From Ziziphus jujuba (taxonomy: Eukaryota > Streptophyta > Magnoliopsida > Rosales > Rhamnaceae): a stretch of DNA of 64,000 nucleotides. The notes below the pieces were generated by a model. The model was not told the origin of the DNA, did no database searches, and saw only the letters and a list, made by a program, of their open reading frames with translations. The DNA lies in assembly GCF_031755915.1 (NCBI RefSeq), contig NC_083388.1, positions 5,277,501 through 5,341,500 of the forward strand, in the 5' to 3' direction. The position numbers and the translations under genes are program-made. Positions 48,590 to 60,464 of the stretch are shown one piece after another. The stretch's first letter is position 1. Every line of letters starts with the position of its first letter.

Positions 48590-50040
48590 AAGTTTCCCCT
48601 GCCATGTACATATAGTATTTATAATGTTTAATATTTGCTGAAGTACGAAACCATCGTTACCTTATTATTATTATTATTATTATTTTGCTGGGTTTTTTGA
48701 GTTCCCCTGTAATTTGAGTTATTTATTAGAATATACCTTCTTTTCCATGTTCTGACTTTATAGAAGGTTCTAATATAATTTTTTTTTAATGTATCTGATA
48801 TAATTTTTTTATTGTTTTAAATTTGATTGTGGTTTTTTTTTTTTTTTTTTTTTTTTGACGGGTAGCAGAGTGAATGGCTGCATGCAGGACTTTTGATGAT
48901 CAATTTGCAAGGCAAACGCTGGCAAAAACCAACCCTGTCATTTTTTTTGTGGTGTTTGGGTAATATTAATTTTCCATTAACAATGATCAATTTAATTTCT
49001 TTTCATTTCCAAATGTAAATATTGATTTTTATTATCTTAAGGTTTCGAATTGAAATGGAGATTGAAATTTGAATGTTCAAGTTGAAAGTTAACCCGATAA
49101 GTTGAAATTTGGTATTAAAAAAATGCTTCTTGCTTAGCTTTCTCTACACTGTTACTGTGTCTACTTTTAAAGTGGATGACTGAGTCTTGGTTGTTTCATT
49201 GTTTAATTGTTCCATGCATGCTGTTATGAAAATGTAATAGGATGGACTTGCTTGTTTCATATTGAGGCATTTAAACTTGTTTTGTTACTAGAATTCATGC
49301 ATTATACAATGTGCTTTAGTTTAATCTCTATAGGGGTGACAACTTTAATATATAGGTAGAATTGCATTGAACTTGAATGAGTCTCATAAAAAAAAGAAGG
49401 ATGATGAGGATGGTATTTGTGTATGCACATTATTTTTGTTATGAAAAGGCGTTCGCAGATTTGCTACTTTCATAATATATTGCTTATGCCAGCATTATAA
49501 TAACAATAGTTGTATTTGATTCTTATTATTTTCTACTGAAACTGAGGTATGCCATAGAGTCCTGCCGACCTGAGATACCCTTAGCCATTTCACTATGCCA
49601 TGTGAAAATGACATATTTTTATGCAACGGTACAAGCAAGCATTCTGCATATTGATACAAAGCTAAATTCCACTGATGATCACCTCGGATTGATGCAATTC
49701 TAATTGCAAACCACTTTGTTTTTGCTCTCTGATAACCTTTGAAAGAGATCTGAAATTTTGACAAGCAACCAATATCTATGGTCATCTAGAAATACTGTAT
49801 CTTTTGTTTTCATTGTATGTATACACTGTCTTCCACAACTTTAATGTGACTTAAATTATGTACTTGATGAAAGCTGTGCATAATTGATCCTAGTATCTGG
49901 ATGTGCTTTTAGACTGTCCAAAGGAAATTGAATAGATATTTGCTCTTATATTTGAAAAACATTGTATATATATGTAAGCAGTTGAGGATATTTTTCCCTG
50001 ACCAAATCTACTAATGAAGATTATAGGAAAAATATTCTAC

Positions 50041-52612
50041 ACCCCCCACAAAGAAAAGAATTTGAAGTTCTGATAATTTAGGCACTATCCATCTAAACTC
50101 ATCCTTATTTGTTTAAAGCATCCAACGCCTACACTTATTAGATTCTCGTATTTAACTTATCCCTATCTAAAATGACAATCATGCATATAAATTTGTAGTG
50201 CCAAAAAAAAAAAAGTTTCAAATTTGCGAACTTAATTAGAGGAAGAATTCAGATCAAGATAGCTGTTAGTTCATCAGAAGTGTCAGCTCATCAATGATGT
50301 TTATCAATAACTATGAATTCATCAGAAATGTCAGCTCATGAATAATGTTTATCATGTATACATCTGATTCAACCTGGAGAGAAATCAGAACCAACATTAA
50401 CATCATGATATATCACATGATCCAACCAATTATGTTTATTCGCTCACACCATGGGTTTTGTTTTGGATTTTTTTTTTATTTTTTTTATTTTTTTTTGTGA
50501 TTAATAATCTAATCTGTTTAATTTGTGGAATTGGTTGATGAATTATTTGCATCAACACGGTACAATTTATAGCTGATTGGTTTTTTAGTGACGAGCAATA
50601 TATTGACGGCTTGGGTATAAGCTCATTTTGTCTTTTGTTATTTACTCGAAGATTTAGAATTAGCTGGCTTCAGTAGCATCTTTTTGTCTTTATTGTTTCT
50701 TCAATTTGCTGGAATTTATAGGTGTGCAACCCCATTCCAAAACCAAAAAGAGTAGCTTAATTTTTATATATCACATCGATAAAAAATAAAAAAATAAAAA
50801 AAAGAATGAGAGAGAGAGATAATAAATTTAATGCACGCCTATCTAGCATGCGTGTATTTATGGAAAAGGATTATGGAAAAGGATAATGTGAGGTCATTTT
50901 CATAACTTAGATCTGTAAAATTTTTGTGATTTGCCTGTTATGAATAGTTATCTTTCCCAATCCTTTTTTAAAATTTCTTCACCATGTCAAAACTTTATTA
51001 ATAAATCATAATATAATATTTTCAATGGATGGTTATTTTTTTGACAAATATAATTAAGTAATTAGGAAATTTTCATTTATATTTTTTCAGTTTTATTATT
51101 ATTTTACTTAGATCTTATGCTATCATTTACCTCCATTTAATTTCTTAAAATATTATTAAAAAGACTAATCTACTAATTTTTATTAATTTTTACTAGTTAG
51201 TTTTATAGTTATAGGCTAAAATTATATTTTTACAATAAATTCAATCATAAAATGTAGATTTTTTTAACTTTATTTTGGTTTCTAATAATTAAATTAATTG
51301 ATAAAAATTAATAAATAAATTTTTAATATATATAAAATAAAAAAATTTAATAATAACGTTTTAAAACATGTAGAATATAAAAATAATAATAATAATAAAA
51401 TTAAAAATGTAAATTAAATTTAGCCTTAAGTAATTAAATAGATGATTTGACATTATATGTGGTAGATTGATTCTTTACTTGTCCTTTTATTTGTTCGGTC
51501 CTGCATGCGTAAAGGGAGAGAGCGGTGCTTCCTTTATCAAATGCATTATTATGTATATGAATGCAATTGGGTTGCGATTTTCAAGCTCTCACATGGGTTT
51601 TCTCTGTCATGCTTCCAATTAGCCATACCTTTTTGTTTTTTTTGGGGGTAATGACATTATTTAAAACAGTTGTGCGATAGGACATTGAACCTTTTGGTCC
51701 AAATCATATAATCCTCCAATATCTTTTACTTTTCGTAGGAGATTTTGAAATTTTTTATATACATGTATCTCTTACTCATAACTCCATGGGGTTAAAATAT
51801 TTTTAATTGAGAAAAAGAAATAACTTTTTTAATCGCTTGGCCAAATATGGGCTAGTATTGTCTAAGAAAATTATAGAGTAGCTTGTGGTATTGATATAAT
51901 ATTTATGTAAAAAAATTCTATGATTTAATAACTTTGTATTAATCATTATCCTTATGTATAGCACTCCTAATTAAAGCAACTAATTCAGGGGAAAATCAAG
52001 GGCATCTTCTCCTCTCTCTTTTTTTTTTTAATTATTACTTTTTTATTTGGTGGAGATTTGTGCGAGAGACATTGATGTATAAAACTATATATATAGCTAT
52101 AAGAAATTAAAAATAAAAATAAAAATTGAAAATTGGACTGATTCTTCCATAAGTCTAATCGAGGCCAGTCTGGTCCAGGCGATGAGCCAGTTAAGGGACC
52201 AACTCCAGACACAATTCTCAAACTTGTGTCCGTACAAAAGATCGACAACTAAAACCTTTTTTTTTTTTTAATAATTTTTTTGTGGTCATTGATTTGATGC
52301 GGTCATTGGGCTGCATCGAACTAAATTTCTCTCACTATAATTTATGCAAACTAAAATGCGCTTAATTAGCCCGACATGCCCCACCAAACATTGATTATTT
52401 AGGACTACCTATAGATTATCTCTTTTCAATTCAATCAAAACGAGAGGGTCAGCTTAATTTCAGCATAGACCATTGGTCAAAAAAAAGAAAAAGAAAAAAG
52501 TTTAGCATAGACCATTGATAATAAATATATGTTAATTATCAATTTAAATAACTTCTAAGATAATGTATTAATTTTGTTAGTTCATATTAATTAAAAATAT
52601 AAAACAAAAAAT
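50041..52612. other. Intergenic AT-rich DNA before the LINE
   Basis: AT-rich with A/T runs. A GC-richer patch at about 52140-52250 has no recognisable coding match. A micro-insertion lies at 52462-52517. The left LINE target duplication is at 52613-52628. No gene seen. Confidence 0.6.
52462..52517 (+). mobile_element. A-rich micro-insertion with 14-bp target duplication
   Basis: AGCATAGACCATTG occurs at 52462-52475 and 52504-52517. The 28-bp insert is GTC, an A-rich tract with a few G, and TTT. Confidence 0.5.
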
Positions 52613-52725
52613 GAGTACTCTAAATTAGGCTCATGAATCTGCCGAGAGATGATTCTGAAAATAGGTTCTGATAACCTCGCCCACACCATTGTGGTGTTCA
52701 CCCTCAATATCCCTTTTGCCTTGCC

Positions 52726-53655
52726 ATGGCAAAGAATGGGAAGGAGCAACAGTCCAATCTAATGCCGCATCTGGAATTAGTAGCTGACACAGAGAACGCT
52801 TTACGGCTATCACAAACAAGATTGGTGGGGAAGATACTGTCGGAAAAACGATTGAAGCTCAATGTAGCACAATCCATCATTCGCCGAGTTTGGTTTACTA
52901 ATGCTATGGTCAGCGTTGAACCTTTGCGCCCAAATATCTTCCTCTTTTGCTTCAAAATAGAGGCTGATAGGAACAGAATCTGGAAGAAAAGACCCTGGTC
53001 CATAGACAGTGCTCACTTAGTTCTGAGAGAGTGGAAGCCAGAGTTATCTTATGAAGATTTAGATTTCCATCACTCATCATTTTGGGTACAAATTCATGGT
53101 CTTCCATTGTAGTTTATGACAAAGGAAAATGCCACTAAGATCAGAGGCCTTTTTCAAGTAGTTATTCAAAGTGAACATTCCTCCCGGAGTAACATTATTG
53201 GGATGAAGTACATGCGAATACAAGTTGAAGTGGATCTCAGTAAGCCACTCCTAACAGGTTTTTATCGTAAGATTAGGAGTCGAGACACATGGATTCATTT
53301 TGCTTATGAACGACTTGCAGAATTTTGCTACACGTGTGGGCGAGTTGGACATGGCAAGGTTTTGTGTCCCTTCTCACAAGCCCCTAATCAAAGTTCAGAC
53401 AAGAGTCAGTATGGTCCTTGGCTACGAGCTAAGGCGGAAGACTTCATAGTTGACAAAGACGGAAATTTCCTGAGGAGGATAAAGTTCCCGAGCGAAGATT
53501 CGGCTGACATGAATTTTGGGAATGTCAACCGAGCTACTAGACTGAAGGAAGACCCCGGTATTGATGCAAGAGATGAGTCAGACCTGGGTAACCTGGCCGT
53601 CGATGAGTCTACTCAGGCAAACCCAGCTAAGGGGAAGTCTCTCGAAGGCTTGTAG
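52726..53655 (+). pseudogene. LINE ORF1 (DUF4283 and CCHC knuckle) with premature stop
   Basis: A single frame from the ATG at 52726 is interrupted by TAG at 53110-53112 and continues in the same frame to TAG at 53653-53655. The first part resembles the DUF4283 nucleic-acid-binding domain of plant LINE ORF1 (SFWVQIHGLPL just before the stop). The second part contains CYTCGRVGHGKVLC, a zf-CCHC_4 knuckle, at about 53326-53367. ORF1 proteins bind the LINE RNA. The stop lies between the two RNA-binding parts. Sequence from 53656 to 54312 is the degenerate remainder. Confidence 0.85.
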
Positions 53656-54312
53656 GGAGAGGGAAACGGCTCCATGATAGAACCAATATTGGATCAACAT
53701 GTGGACCCCGCTGACAGTCTGCTGGACTATACTATAAGACACCTTGTCACGTCAACTCAGAAATTGCATGATGCCTGTTCAGGGAGGGATTTTGAATTTG
53801 ATAAAAACCAAGCTTTTTCCCTTCATTCTCCCCCCAAGGAAAAGGAATAGTTTAGGCTCGGTTTGGGCTTCGGAGTGGAGCCCAATTTGGTGGGCTCAGT
53901 AGGAAAGGACTCCTTTGGACCGTCACTCACCCTTACAAACCATGAGACACGCAAACAAACTGGAAAAAGGAAAAGGTAAGTCAGAAAGACTCCTTATGAA
54001 GCCCGAATCACTAGGAAAAGGATGGGGTTGATTGTTAAGGAAACTGTGGGACAGATCAAGTTATTTCTACCACGAAGCAATTTATGAACCATGCACAAAC
54101 AGAGAAAGGGACTTATGATTTTTCTTCATGCGTTGACCACACCTAGCCAGGTACACAGAAGTTTTCCCCTCTGACTAAAATGAAAGAGTTAGCAAGAAGA
54201 GTGAGGAATTTGGATTTTACATTGGGAAAGAATGAACAGGCAGGAGAGTGTGTAGAATCGGGTTGTTTAATGGCCGAGGAGGTAGACCTCATCACGCCCC
54301 CCACCTCTCCAT

Positions 54313-57300
54313 GATTATAATCTCCTAGAACTGCCGAGGGCTAGGAACAGCCTCGGCAGTGCAAGGCTTGAAGAGCCTCGTCAAGAACTCTTCCCCAGCA
54401 AGGTTATTTCTTATTGAAACTAAGTCTGGCACTAGTTGAATGAATAAAATTGCTAAGGCTTTACCTTTTGAAAATGCTGAGTTTGTGGAAGCTAATCAAC
54501 GAGCAGGAGGTTTGGCCCCTTTTTTGGAGCAGTGCAGTAAATTGGATTGCTACCTATAAGTCTGATTGGATTATAGGAGTTAGTGCTACACTCTCAAATG
54601 GATCAATATGCAGCTGTTGGTTCTGCTACTACCCGACCAAGAGAGGCCTTAGAAGTGGGTTTTGGGAAAAGTTTACCAAGGCTGTTCAATCCAGCAACAA
54701 AGTCTGGATGTGTATGGGCGACTTTAACGACGTACTTGGACAAGAAGAAAAATCTAGAGGGAGGCTAGTGAATCAGAAGTCGAATTTTTTCTTGAAGAAT
54801 TTTATGTTGGATTTGGGAGCTCTAGACTTGGGGTTTTTTGGTAATCTTTTCACCTAGTGTAACAGAAGGTGGGGAAGTGCTAATATTAGAGAGCGACTTA
54901 ACAGGGTCATAACCAGCCATGAGTGGAGGATTGTGTTCTAGCAGGCTGGTGTAATACACCTCTCTCCGACCGGCTCTAACCACCTACCTATCCAGTTTTC
55001 TCTCATACAAGATCATCCTCCTATCCCCAAACTATTCAGGTTCTTGGAAGCTTGGATAAGAGACCCAGCCTGCGAGAAGGTTATTAAAGAAGCCTGGAAT
55101 AATACCTCTCAGGTTAGAAGTAGGATGCCGTTATGTACCAGACTGAGGACTACTGCACAAGCCTTGAGAATTTTGAATAAGCAAAGTTTCGGTCATTGTC
55201 AGTTGAGGACTAAGGAATTGGAGGCCCAACTTTCTCAACTTTTTAACCTCCCTCCTTTGAAAGAGAACATACAATCTCAACAGGTATTACAAGCGGATAT
55301 TGATGAATGGAGATTAAGAATGGAGTTAGTTTGGCACCAAAAGTCAAGAGAAACGTGGCTCAAAGTGGGTGATAGTAATTCAAAGTTCTTCCAGGCATCA
55401 ACGGTTGCCAAGAGACTAAAAAACATGATCGTAGCTATTAAAGGTGATAATGGGGAATGGCTGGAATCTAGATAGGAAATTGATGCTTATCTCACGAATA
55501 AATATTCGGAATTATACAAATTAGAGCCTATAGCATTCTGTGATTGCATTGATAAGTTTATTCAAGGGGGAGTCACAGAGGCAGATAATGCAAGGTTGGA
55601 TGTTATACCTTTAGCAGATAAAATTTTCAAAACAGTTAAGAGCATGCATCCCATTAAAGCCCCAGGACCGAATGGGATGCCTACTCTTTTTTTTCAAATA
55701 TACTAGAGCACGATTGGGAAGGATGTAATTGAGATGATTCAAAATGCTTTCAGAACGGTCACAATCCCAAGAGAGGTTAATAGGACTTTCATTGTTCTCA
55801 TACCTAAAGCAAGCCAAATTTCAACTTTTAATCATCGTCGTCCTATTAGCCTATGTAATACGGTTTATAAAATTTTGTCTAAGATTATCACTGACCGGCT
55901 AAGACATGTTATTGACAAATTGGTCTCGCCCTTCCAAGCAGCTTTCATACCAAGCCGATGGATTGGCGAAAATTCAATTTTGGTCAATGAGATCCTCCAT
56001 ACAATGAAGAAAAGTCGAAGTGGGACAAGTTTGGTTGGGATTAAACTCTATATGCTAAAGGCATACAACTGCATGGATTGGGGAATGTTAACCAGGATCC
56101 TTTCCAAGTTTGGATTTTCTCACAGAATGGTGGACCTCGTTCTCAGATGCATAACACCTGAAACTGTGGGGTTACTTCTTAATGGAAGTGTTTTCAGTAA
56201 GGTGAAAGGGGAACGTGGACTCCGATAAGGTGACCCGCTGTCCCTTTTTTTATTCATCCTTATTCCAAATTGCTTTCCAGAATGCTTTTGCATTTGGAAA
56301 GAGAATGAAAAATTCATGGTATTAAAATTGGCCGGTCGAGTCCCTTTATTTCGCATCTATTTTTTACAGATGATATTCTCCTCTTCTGTAGGGTGAACAC
56401 TGATGAAGTTATCTAATTGAGGAATTGCCTTAATCAATATTGTTCTTGGATAGGGTAGAGGATTAATTTCCAAAAATCAGGAGTCTTCTTCTCAAAAAAT
56501 ACCCAAGTGCAAACCAAAGCTCGCATCAGGAAGATTCTGGAGCTAAAGGAACTGCCCGATAGGCCAAATACCTTGGCAACCCCCTCTTTGTCAATAGGAA
56601 TCTTTCTCAGGCTTTTTGAAGATCTTAAAGGGAAGATTCAAGTTAAACTTCAAGGCTGGAAGTCTAAACTTCTCTCCCAAACAATGGTGTAATGAGATAG
56701 ATAGACTAGCAAGCAAGTTCCTGTGGGGAGGAAGTAGGAGTAACAGACCTTTTATCCCTATCTCTTGGTCTCGGCTATGCAAGGCTAAAAATGAAGGAGG
56801 TCTCGGTTTAAGGAAGCTAAAATATATGAATTTAGCCTTGCTAAGTAAATTAAGTTGGTTTTTAGCCTCTGACTCCTCGAAGCTATGGGTCCAAGCTCTC
56901 AAGTCTAATTATATGACTGGCAATAGCTTTTTAAAGTGCCGAAAGAAAAAGAATTGCTCATGGACATGGAGCAGTATTCTCCTCTCATGGAATCTAATTC
57001 TAAACGGTCTGTGTTATCGAGTAGGCAAAGGAGATCAAATCAGCATATAGGAAGATCCATGGGTTCCAAATAATCATCTTTTTAAACCAATGCCGCTTAC
57101 AGAAGAAGCCTCCCTTACGCATGGCATGGTTAACTCTCTTAGAACAGAAAATGGCAATTGGAACTTGGATTTGCTCAACTCTTTATTTGATTCGGCTACC
57201 GTGCAGAATATTTGCAGAATCCCAGAGGCAAACGCAACTCTGAAAGACAAAATTACTTGGCAAGGGAATGTCAATGGAGAATTTTCTATCAAGTTAGCCT

Positions 57301-58047
57301 TTAATCTAGAATACAAGCCTACTTTAACCAACTCCACTTGGTGGACACATTTATGGAAATCAAAGTTGCATGACAGGACTAAATTCTTCATTTGGAAACT
57401 GGCCAACCTCGGGCTCTCAAAAGCCTCCAACCTTCTAGCCTGCAATATGGTGGTTGAAAACAAAGAGTGTGTGCATGGGTGTGATTGTCTGGAATCAAAA
57501 AACCATTTATTTTTCCACTGCCACTTAGCCAAAGTCGTGTGGTTTGCCACCCCCTAGGGAATTAAATGGGACTGCTTCTCTAACTAGTCCCTTTAAGAGA
57601 AACTAAATATTATTGTCAATCCATCAGGGGTATTACCAGTTCATTCAGAGGATAAAGAGGATTTCTTCTTAACCGCCTCACTCATTTTGTAGCATCTTTG
57701 GAGGCTTTGGAATCAAGTCATTTTTTATAAAATTCCTATTATTGAAGACCAGGTTTCGTGAGGCCAAAGTTGTTATTCATAATAACCTTAATGGGTTTCC
57801 GACCTACAACCAAAGTTTCAACCGATCGCTCAAACCTCCCTTGCATGTGGTTAAAATTAATTCTGATGCAGCAGTCAAGGGCGGAGTTAGTGCTGTAAGG
57901 ATCGTGGCCAGAGATTCTCAAGGTCAAGTGCTCAAAATTAAGGCTGCTAAATTGAGTTCAAACATTCCTGAGGTGGCAGAGGCTTACGGTATTCTTCAAG
58001 GTCTTCTGTTGGCAGTAGAGGAGGGGTGGCCAAGGGTTTGGTGTGTA
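54313..58047 (+). pseudogene. LINE ORF2: endonuclease, RT, zf-RVT, RNase H, broken
   Basis: Starting at ATG 54313, the endonuclease opens with an ISWNCRGLG-like motif in which Trp has become TAG. Its GDFND motif is at about 54719-54733 after frame changes. Reverse transcriptase pieces include RRPISLCNTVYKILSKII (about 55831-55884) and FTDD at 56363-56374, in place of the usual FADD. The zf-RVT region is at about 57240-57545 (WWTHLWKSKLHDRTKFFIWK). RNase H starts near 57846 (VKINSDAAVKGGV) and is cut at 58047 by the hAT. It resumes at 60155, where the target sequence restores FDAKNLTS. Numerous stops and frameshifts rule out function. Confidence 0.88.
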
Positions 58048-58293
58048 CAGGGAAGAAAAAGTCGACGATATGGTCGAAATGCCGGCGACAATATCTGTTG
58101 TCGGCGAGTACCGATACCGATAGAGGGGGGGAAGAAATTTCTGTATGGATTATCGTGGAAATGTTGAGAGTGTCGATGAATGTCGAGAGTGTCGATGAAT
58201 ATCCACAGAAATCTCCATTTTCAAATGGATATTTATGAAATTTTGATGGAGATTTCGGTTGTCGGTAGAAATTTGAGTTGTCGGTCCAAGGAC

Positions 58294-58746
58294 TATGGTG
58301 GCCCTGATACCATTACTTCTTTTGCTTTGGAGGACAATGAATTTTGGATGAGGAATTTGTTCGGGTTCATTTTACAGGTCGTTGATGCTTGTTATTGCTT
58401 CCTTCTAACACTTCTCGACAACAAACTATGGTTTCCAACCATTTTAGTCTTTATTGTAGGAAATGTTAAATATGCAGAAAGAACGATAGCTCTGTATCTT
58501 GCCAACTTCAACCGTTTTGGATCTCCTGTTCATGATTTTGAAGAACCAAATGCTGAAGGTACCGTGTTTGATTTCTATCTATCTTCAAAATCAAATCACA
58601 TGGAGTTGCTGATGGTTTCTTTTTCCCTTTTCGAATTCTTCAAGGGGATTATTGGTGGTTCCTTCTTCGATAGCTTCATGATGTCTTGTAGGAGAACTCC
58701 ATTTTCAAACTCAAGCTGCTTGATGGTGCCTTCCATTCTTCAATAA
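58294..58746 (+). pseudogene. Captured DUF4220 gene fragment
   Basis: The open frame at 58180-58746 contains GGPDTITSFALEDNEFWMR, NKLWFPTILVFIVGNVKYAE and RTIALYLANF. These match the signature of plant DUF4220/DUF594 membrane proteins (GGPDTITAFALEDNELW and PTILMF..G..KYAERTWAL in the family). The N-terminal membrane segments and C-terminal DUF594 part of a normal gene are missing. The frame stays open for 188 codons from an ATG inside hAT terminal sequence, so a chimeric peptide is conceivable. Function of the family is unknown to me. Confidence 0.75.
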
Positions 58747-59139
58747 ATTTTATATGTTTTTTGGTAATCTTTGAATTATTAGTTCGCAAATGGGCTGTTA
58801 GTATTTGTATTCAATTCGATTTTTTATTCTTGTTTCATGGGAATGAGAAGCAGATTTGGAGCTCTATTGACTTTGGTTCTTGTAGAACATGGATACCAAC
58901 TGTTCGACAAATTTCCCACATGAAAGTTATTTCTTTTCATTTGAAAATTTGGTTTTCCTTTTTTTCAGTTACTTGTTATTGGTTTTGGCAGCTTGTAAAA
59001 TTGGTTGACATTTTATATTTTTCAAAGTCTACCACTTAAAAAGGTTGTTTTTGTTGTCCAAAAATCACTTTATGGATCTTGGCAATTATCCTTTAAATTA
59101 TTAGTTCACTAATTGTTGTATTTGTAAGTAGTACAGGGA

Positions 59140-59525
59140 ACTCCGGCAACACAACATCACAATTAATATATGGCAATAAGAGTCCTACTCTCTCTGCAAT
59201 TAGATACTTCTCCATCTCGCTATGCTTCCTCGTTGCTTTTATTTGCAATGTACAGTCTATTATTACGTCTATATAAGTTTCTTGGCCACTATTCCTACAT
59301 GGCAAGGAAAAGGAGAGTCCATTGAGTATGTTGCAACTTGCAAGAAATCTGAATAGAGGAAGCTTATTTTGGTCCTTCGGATTGCGAGCATTTTACTTGT
59401 CTGCCCCCTTCTTCCTCCAGATTTTTTGTCCTATATCTATGTATGCTTCATCTAATGTCATTTATTCTCTATTTCTTGGACACAACAGCCAGCTTTACAA
59501 GACAACTTCACAGTTACTCCATTAA
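59140..59525 (+). pseudogene. Captured DUF599 gene fragment
   Basis: In three successive frames the sequence encodes YGNKSPTLSAIRYFSI, LCFLVAFICNVQS, TIPTWQGK-like residues and ARNLNRGSLFWSFGLRAFYL. This is the order of conserved blocks in plant DUF599 membrane proteins. Two frameshifts separate the blocks. The last one ends in a 67-codon open frame (59322-59525). It covers roughly the C-terminal half of a DUF599 protein. It belongs to a different family from the neighbouring DUF4220 piece, so the hAT has acquired at least two independent gene fragments. Confidence 0.72.
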
Positions 59526-60154
59526 AGAGGGTGTGAGAACCAATGATGTGGAATCAGTTGGTCAACTGAATGTAATTGCTGCTGAAGATTAAATAATTTG
59601 TAATATATATTGTAATTAACAATGGTATTAAGTCAAAATATTTGATCAAACTGGATTTATGTGTCTTGTGTTATGTTTTAGTAACTTTAGTTGTCCTAAA
59701 GTGATGTAGAATCAGTTGCATAAAATAATTTGTCATATTATATTGTAATTAACAGTGGGATTAAATCAAAATATTCAATCAAATTGGGTTTATGTGTCTT
59801 GCTAGAACATTAATAGGACTATGAACCATGAATGTTTATGATTTAGCTACTTTAGTTGTTCTTTTAGCTGTCCTCTTTTTAAGAACGGGTAGGAAATAAA
59901 GGTTGGGGTTTTGAGTAAGCAATTCTTTCCAATTTGATAGCAAAATGAGAAAGTAACTCTTTCTAGTTGTTTCTTTCTTTTTTTTTTTTTTTTAATTAAA
60001 GAGAAGTTAAATTTTTTATATTCTAAATTAAATATTTATAGTTTCCGTAATTTTATCGATATTTCCATCGATATCGACATTTTCATGGATATTTCCATAA
60101 AATTATACCCTCGATATTTTCATCGATAACGATATTTTCATCACTGGGTGTGTA

Positions 60155-60464
60155 TTCGACGCCAAAAACCTAACTTCTCAATCTTAACCATAAAGACCCA
60201 CTAATCTACCACTGGGCAACAGAAGGAGTTGTTAATGCTATTTGATATCCTCTTTCCAGGAAGTGCGCTTCTTGTGGTCTCCTAGAAACACAAACTTTTT
60301 GGCTCGCTTTATTAGCAATTAGAGTCTGTCTAATAGCTGTTTTGGCAATTTGCATATTAACTCTCTGCCTTATAGTTTCACTTCTTTTGTATACTTGGAG
60401 GAAGGTAGTGTGACCACCTCCTTTATGTAGGCTTTTTGGTTTATAAAACGTGAGTTTCTCAGCC
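60155..60464 (+). pseudogene. LINE RNase H end and 3' UTR after the hAT insertion
   Basis: Removing the hAT and one GGTGTGTA rejoins the RNase H frame with FDAKNLTSQS before a stop; HWATEGVVNA follows in another frame. The remainder to 60464 is the LINE 3' end, leading into the 14-A tail. A minus-strand open frame here is a shadow. Confidence 0.7.

Larger units (their letters stand above)
46586..50040 (+). pseudogene. Decayed partial copy of the SMG8-like gene
   Basis: 46586-46885 resembles 39035-39395 (exon 1, including TCGTCTTCTTCACAGCAT and GGTGGTGGAAGAG), and 46885-47215 resembles intron 1. 47240-47335 matches exon 2 at about 41485-41586 (the HACACGRTRQLRPDPFDFES region), so more than 1 kb of exon 2 is missing between them. 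49430-50040 matches the 3' flank of the intact gene at 44870-45520. Frameshifts and stops are frequent. The middle (about 47340-49430) is not SMG8 and holds an OTU relic and a short repeat. It cannot make SMG8. Confidence 0.85.
58048..60146. mobile_element. Non-autonomous hAT element carrying two gene fragments
   Basis: The 2,099-bp element is flanked by the 8-bp duplication GGTGTGTA (58040-58047 and 60147-60154), the hAT signature. Its ends are CAGGGAAGAAAAAGTCG and, reverse-complemented, CAGTGATGAAAATATCG: imperfect terminal inverted repeats close to the CAGTG hAT consensus. Subterminal regions are rich in ATCGATAT-like words (60055-60145). No transposase domain (BED finger, RNase-H-like core or dimerisation region) is seen. 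The interior contains a DUF4220-like and a DUF599-like fragment, both in plus orientation. It inserted into the LINE, so it is the younger element. Confidence 0.88.

Noticed and set aside
52140..52250. GC-richer patch with SGVGPLTGSSPGPDWPRLDL on the minus strand
   Set aside because: Too short, with no family match and no terminal structure; possibly a repeat relic, but unsupported.
58761..59039. 92-codon open frame between the DUF4220 and DUF599 fragments in the hAT
   Set aside because: I found no match to a transposase or to either captured family, so it is not called separately.
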